This document shows positions 7,008 to 10,451 of a stretch of 10,451 nt of DNA, piece after piece (position 1 is the stretch's first letter; every line of letters starts with the position of its first letter). The DNA comes from Thermoplasmata archaeon (GTDB taxonomy: Archaea > Thermoplasmatota > E2 > DHVEG-1). The notes under the pieces are model-generated. The model saw only the letters and a program-made list of their open reading frames with translations. It searched no databases and was not told the origin of the DNA. Position numbers and translations under genes: made by a program. The DNA is taken from assembly GCA_003651045.1 (NCBI GenBank), contig QMTJ01000020.1:1-10451 (forward strand), read 5' to 3'.

Positions 7008-8300
7008 TTAGAAACCAAACTCGTTTTTAATGGATAACCAATCAAGTATATTTAATTCAAGTTTTGTTTTAAACCTTGTAAAGTCTAAGTTGCCATTATC
7101 TATTGTTCTCTTTAACATATTAGAGTAAGAATAATACTCTTTGGCAACAGCTCTAGTGTTATTGTACAACTCCTCACGTGTCATATTCTTAGGTTTAAAT
7201 ACCACGTTGTTAAAGCTATATTCAGACCAGTTTTTCGTAAGAAGTCTACCTTCCTCATCGAATCGTTTAAAAACAGGTGTACCGGGGAAAGGCGTAAGAA
7301 CAGAGAAATAAGAAACATCTAGTCTCATTTTATTAATGAATTTTAGGGTAGTTGAAAAACTACTGATTGTATCTGCATCAAAACCAAACATGAACAAACC
7401 TTTAACACCGACTCCGTATTTACGGATTTTTTTCACAGTTCCCTCGTAATATTCTACTTTATTCTTTTTTTTCACACTATTAAGGCTTTCTTGGTTAATT
7501 GATTCAAAACCAATGAACCAGGCTTGGCATCCTGCCTCTTTAGATAACTTGATGAGTTCCTCGTTTTCATTTAACACATTAACATTACCATGGCATATGA
7601 ATCTTTTACCAAGTGTTTTCATTTCATGGAAAAGCTGTTTAGTATACTCTACATCTATGGTTAATGACGGGTCGCTAAAAGAAAAAAAAGTATTTTTCAA
7701 AGATTTTATCTCGTTTATTACATCATTAATAGGTCTTTTCCTATAACGAGATCCTTCAACATTCTGAATAGCGCAAAACTCGCATTTAAAAGGACATCCT
7801 CGTGTAGCTTGTACATCTAAAACCGGATAGTATTTCTCTATTCTCCCCCGGTATGCAGGTGGTATCAACCGTGGGTCAACAGGTGTTTCTTGTTTATAAA
7901 AGGGTTTAAGTCTGTTATTTTCTAAATCCTTTAATAACCGTGGCCAGGTTTCTTCTGCTTCACCTATTACTACGCTATCCGCATGTTGCTTTGCTTCATT
8001 AGGGAGAGCAGATGGATGATATCCACCTATCACAACGATAACTCCCTTTTTTCTGAATGCATCCGCGATTTCATAAGCGCGATTAGCATACATTGTGAGG
8101 CAAGTGATTGCTACTAAATCATAGTGTTTATTAAAATCAACTTTGTCACCATAACGTTCATCGACTACTTGGATTTCATGATGTTTTGGAGTTAAAGCAA
8201 TAAGCTGTGCAAAAGTAAAAGGAACTCTTTTAATGAGTTTCCAAGGGTTTAAAGAAGAAATGTTTCTACCTGTGGATGGAAAAACAAATAATATCTTCAT
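7008..8300 (-). CDS. B12-binding-type radical SAM protein, upstream paralog
   Basis: A 430-residue paralog of the downstream gene, matching over its full length (about half the residues by eye in the C-terminal part) and with the same domain order. The B12-binding-type domain at 1-125 has VVIGGYHPSALP and HADSVVIGEAE; the radical SAM core has ATRGCPFKCEFC (Cys169, 173, 176) and IGFES at 263-267; the C-terminal region contains LTPFPGTP and the FKPKNMT segment shared with the paralog. No DxHxxG motif is seen. The chemistry cannot be named from sequence. Two copies may act on successive steps or on different substrates of one pathway. A TTG at 8315 would extend the frame by five residues, but the ATG at 8300 matches the family start MKILF and sits the right distance from a TATA-like box for a leaderless mRNA. 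It is divergent from the SPASM radical SAM gene. Confidence 0.93.
   Translation of the reverse strand: MKILFVFPSTGRNISSLNPWKLIKRVPFTFAQLIALTPKHHEIQVVDERYGDKVDFNKHYDLVAITCLTMYANRAYEIADAFRKKGVIVVIGGYHPSALPNEAKQHADSVVIGEAEETWPRLLKDLENNRLKPFYKQETPVDPRLIPPAYRGRIEKYYPVLDVQATRGCPFKCEFCAIQNVEGSRYRKRPINDVINEIKSLKNTFFSFSDPSLTIDVEYTKQLFHEMKTLGKRFICHGNVNVLNENEELIKLSKEAGCQAWFIGFESINQESLNSVKKKNKVEYYEGTVKKIRKYGVGVKGLFMFGFDADTISSFSTTLKFINKMRLDVSYFSVLTPFPGTPVFKRFDEEGRLLTKNWSEYSFNNVVFKPKNMTREELYNNTRAVAKEYYSYSNMLKRTIDNGNLDFTRFKTKLELNILDWLSIKNEFGF
7954..7991. repeat. Near-identical patch shared with the paralogous gene (copy 2)
   Basis: The partner of 6560-6597, with 37 of 38 bases identical and in the same orientation. 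It covers the conserved end of the B12-binding domain. Direct repeats about 1.4 kb apart could support recombination or gene conversion between the two genes. Confidence 0.7.
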
Positions 8301-8324
8301 TATGGGTAATATCAATAATTATAT

Positions 8325-8333
8325 GATTTTTAA
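8325..8333 (-). promoter_or_regulatory. TATA-like box (TTAAAAATC) of the tandem radical SAM genes
   Basis: Read on the - strand, TTAAAAATC is centred about 29 bases before the ATG at 8300. That puts the expected archaeal transcript start at or next to the ATG, and no Shine-Dalgarno site is present, so a leaderless mRNA is likely. The same nine bases serve the divergent gene at a matching distance. Confidence 0.45.
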
Positions 8334-8397
8334 AAATTTATTGGTTGTCAATAAAAAAAACTGATAAAACCAGCGGGATTAATAGAAGTACATAAAG

Positions 8398-8406
8398 TTA
8401 AAAATC
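8398..8406 (+). promoter_or_regulatory. TATA-like box (TTAAAAATC) of the SPASM radical SAM gene
   Basis: TTAAAAATC is centred 28 bases before the ATG at 8430, with no Shine-Dalgarno site between them. This suggests a leaderless transcript and mirrors the divergent promoter at 8325-8333. The 129-base gap between the two genes therefore holds two facing-away promoters. Confidence 0.45.
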
Positions 8407-8429
8407 CTTTGATGTTATAAGTTGTATTG

Positions 8430-9458
8430 ATGTCTTTATCAAAAGATGTGTCAGAAAAAATTTTTTTCATAGTTAATAACAAAATAAGAATAAGAGAAAT
8501 AACAAATATCTATAGAACAATTTTATCATTTAAGAGAGAAATTGAATACCCTATTAAGAAAAAACCCTATTATTTTCCTTATTTATTTCAGATTCAAACT
8601 GTTAACCAATGTAACGGTTCTTGTTTAATGTGTCCTAATAAAAAAATCAAGAGCAAAAAACCTGAAAAAATGTCTGATGAGTTGTTTAAAAAAATTATTC
8701 AAGAAATCGTTAAAGAATCAAAAACAACTCTTGTATTACTTTATTTGCAAAACGAGCCATTGATAGATGATGAGTTATTTCAAAAGATAAAATTAATAAA
8801 AAAACTTAGTAACGATGTAATAGCTACATCATTTATAACAAATGGTGTTTTATTTAATGATAAAAAAATAAAAGAATTGATAGAGTCCAAAAATGATTAC
8901 GTGTATTTCAGCATAGACGCCTTCACAGAGGAAACATATAACCGAATTAGACAGGGAGTTGATTTTAAAAAACTGCAGTTTAACATTGACAAAATTTTAA
9001 ACACTAGTTATAAAAAAAACGTTTATGTAGAGTTTGTTGTTCAAAGGGATAATATATTAGAATACAAAAAATTTGTACAATATTGGAAGAAGAAAAAAGT
9101 ACCAGTTTTAGTGAATTATATTACAAACAGATCCGGGGATTTAGATGACTATAATGAGTTATCCTTAAAAAACGTTGAGATCTCTAAAGTACAGAGATTA
9201 AAATCGTTGCTTTATAAAAAAATCATTAAATGTTGTCATATCCCTCTCTCATGTTTTAATATACTATATAATGGAGATGTTATTTTATGTTGTAATGATT
9301 ACTCCCATAAACTCGTACTTGGGAATGTGAAAACACAGAGTATAAAAGAGATATGGAATAGTAAGAAATATCAGGAGATCAGGAGATTACTTTATGAAGG
9401 GAGTTATGAAAAAATACCGGTGTGTAGGAATTGTTCTACTTTGATGGAAAAGAATTAA
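8430..9458 (+). CDS. SPASM-domain radical SAM protein
   Basis: A 342-residue radical SAM protein with a C-terminal SPASM-type cluster domain. The SAM cluster motif is QCNGSCLMC (Cys61, 65, 68), followed by a core with LQNEPL (about 106-111) and FITNG (135-139), typical of twitch/SPASM proteins. The C-terminal part carries Cys268, 269, 275, 287, 288, 332 and 335 in the usual SPASM order, with NGDVILCCND, LGNV, EIWNSKKY and a final CRNC. Such enzymes include peptide-modifying maturases and enzymes acting on sugars or nucleotides; no precursor peptide is seen nearby, so the substrate stays open. The sequence is markedly Lys-rich and AT-rich, apparently more so than its neighbours, which may reflect transfer or low expression. 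A TTG at 8427 would add one residue; the ATG at 8430 fits the leaderless promoter. It converges on the carbamoyltransferase gene. Confidence 0.92.
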   Translation: MSLSKDVSEKIFFIVNNKIRIREITNIYRTILSFKREIEYPIKKKPYYFPYLFQIQTVNQCNGSCLMCPNKKIKSKKPEKMSDELFKKIIQEIVKESKTTLVLLYLQNEPLIDDELFQKIKLIKKLSNDVIATSFITNGVLFNDKKIKELIESKNDYVYFSIDAFTEETYNRIRQGVDFKKLQFNIDKILNTSYKKNVYVEFVVQRDNILEYKKFVQYWKKKKVPVLVNYITNRSGDLDDYNELSLKNVEISKVQRLKSLLYKKIIKCCHIPLSCFNILYNGDVILCCNDYSHKLVLGNVKTQSIKEIWNSKKYQEIRRLLYEGSYEKIPVCRNCSTLMEKN

Positions 9459-9487
9459 ATGGTTTAACTAATCTTTCTTGTAGAGTA

Positions 9488-9493
9488 TTTTTT
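9488..9493 (+). terminator. Oligo-T stop after the SPASM radical SAM gene
   Basis: Six T lie 30 bases past the stop codon in the 59-base convergent gap, which suits an archaeal stop for the + strand gene. Confidence 0.35.
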
Positions 9494-9507
9494 AAAAGTT
9501 TTGTTGT

Positions 9508-9514
9508 AAAAAAA
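9508..9514 (-). terminator. Oligo-T stop after the carbamoyltransferase gene
   Basis: Seven A on the + strand read as seven T on the - strand, starting three bases after the carbamoyltransferase stop codon. With the + strand run at 9488 it makes a compact two-way stop. Confidence 0.4.
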
Positions 9515-9517
9515 TGT

Positions 9518-10451
9518 TTATCTTATTTTTTTAACGATGTAATCTTCTATCACAAGTATATCCAAGCCAGTGTCGAAGAATACTCTTATTGCATCTTGTG
9601 GTGTACAAACAATTGGTTCTCCATGGTCATTAAAACTAGTGTTGAGAATAAGAGGTATACCTGTGATTTTTCTGAATTCATCGATGAGTTTCCAATAACG
9701 TGGATTAATATCTTTATTCACGACATGTGGTCTAGTGGTTTTATCAATAGGATGAAGTACTGCTTCTATCTGTTTATGACATTCTTCATGGACATCAAAT
9801 GTTTTAATCATAAATGGGGCTGCTGTTTTATAGTTCTTAATATATTCCCCTGCATATTCCTCAAGAATACTAGGAGCATAGGGTCTCCATTTCTCCCGGT
9901 GTTTAACAAGTTCATTCAACTTATCCTTGAGGTCATTTCTCCGAGGATCACAAAGGATGCTTCTATTCCCTAGAGCACGTGGTCCCATTTCCATTTTCCC
10001 CTGGAACCATCCAACGAATTTACCATTTGCAATAGCCTGAGCAATATTTTTTAAACTTTTAACCTTTGAAAAAACAATGTTACGTTCCTTAAGAATACTT
10101 TTAACTGTATTATTATCATATGATGGACCGAAATAATTATGCTTCATTGTGAACCTTGGGTTATAACCATGTTTAGAACTTGCTTCAAGAACTGCACCAA
10201 GAGTTAAACCAGCATCATTTGCAACTGGTTGAATGAAGATATCTTTAACCTCAGGGAGTTCCATGATTTTTTTGTTCATCTTACAATTAAGAGCTACACC
10301 ACCAGTTAAACAAATTTTATGACTACCGGTTATTTCAATAGCTTGTCTAGCTAAATTCATACCGATTTCTTCAAGGAAATACTGAACAGCAAAAGCAAGA
10401 TCCTTATGTTCTTTAGTAAATGGTTCCTCAGGGAGCCTTCGTTTTATACCA
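9518..10451 (-). CDS. Carbamoyltransferase, NodU/CmcH family (N-terminus beyond the window)
   Basis: The C-terminal 310 residues of an O-carbamoyltransferase of the NodU/CmcH/TobZ type. The frame stays open to the right edge: the 30 codons before the Met at 10360 are coding and family-like, so that Met is internal. Visible motifs are CLTGGVALNCKMNKK (about 47-61) from the end of the Kae1-like domain, then the C-terminal domain with GKMEMGPRALGNRSILCDPR (151-170), KWRPYAPSILEE (188-199), HVVNKDINPRYW (242-253) and LNTSFNDHGEPI (269-280). In this family carbamoyl phosphate and ATP give a carbamoyl-adenylate, and the carbamoyl group passes to a hydroxyl of a sugar, antibiotic or polysaccharide. 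Full-length members are usually 550-620 residues, so about half to two-fifths is missing. The cytoplasmic location is from family knowledge; the acceptor is unknown, though the radical SAM neighbours hint at a tailored glycan or small molecule. Confidence 0.95.
   Translation of the reverse strand, partial: GIKRRLPEEPFTKEHKDLAFAVQYFLEEIGMNLARQAIEITGSHKICLTGGVALNCKMNKKIMELPEVKDIFIQPVANDAGLTLGAVLEASSKHGYNPRFTMKHNYFGPSYDNNTVKSILKERNIVFSKVKSLKNIAQAIANGKFVGWFQGKMEMGPRALGNRSILCDPRRNDLKDKLNELVKHREKWRPYAPSILEEYAGEYIKNYKTAAPFMIKTFDVHEECHKQIEAVLHPIDKTTRPHVVNKDINPRYWKLIDEFRKITGIPLILNTSFNDHGEPIVCTPQDAIRVFFDTGLDILVIEDYIVKKIR

Noticed and set aside
8301..8429. A RiPP precursor peptide near the SPASM radical SAM gene
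   Set aside because: The gap has no open frame with a start and ribosome site long enough for a precursor, and no Cys- or Gly-rich core; the other gaps are likewise empty.
9431..9973. A + strand open frame of 180 codons at the convergent end
   Set aside because: It runs antisense through the carbamoyltransferase, whose family motifs are clear, and its Phe/Cys/Tyr-rich translation looks like a reading shadow.

Overview
The window is AT-rich and holds eight genes, two of them cut by its edges. Several features point to an archaeon, most plausibly a Thermoplasmatota-type sediment lineage (Marine Benthic Group D or a relative). These are TATA-like boxes about 28 nt ahead of start codons that lack Shine-Dalgarno sites, oligo-T stops instead of hairpins, and secreted clostripain-like peptidases joined to PKD-like domains. 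This placement is an inference from gene content and style; no rRNA or marker gene is present.

Left half (1-4855, + strand): a run of three surface or secreted proteins. The first lacks its 5' end and has PKD-like domains flanking a very hydrophobic helical hairpin. The second is a complete secreted clostripain-family (C11) cysteine peptidase with one PKD-like domain. The third is a 730-residue mosaic of beta-sandwich, InlB-B-like and PKD-like domains with many N-glycosylation sequons. All three end in a short basic/hydrophobic tail directly after the last PKD-like domain. In the second and third, a Met-Pro-Arg sequence opens the tail. It may be a shared sorting or anchoring signal.

Middle (5046-5579, + strand): a small, soluble, helical protein of unknown function with its own Shine-Dalgarno site.

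Right half (5617-10451): a tandem pair of paralogous B12-binding-type radical SAM proteins on the - strand, a divergently transcribed SPASM-type radical SAM protein on the + strand, and the C-terminal two-thirds or so of a NodU/CmcH-type carbamoyltransferase on the - strand that runs off the right edge. Three radical SAM enzymes beside a carbamoyltransferase suggest a small-molecule or surface-glycan modification locus, but no glycosyltransferase or precursor peptide is visible here, so the product is unknown.

No gene-free stretch exceeds 300 bases; the longest is about 190 bases (4856-5045). I saw no tRNA, rRNA, CRISPR array, transposase or insertion-sequence ends.
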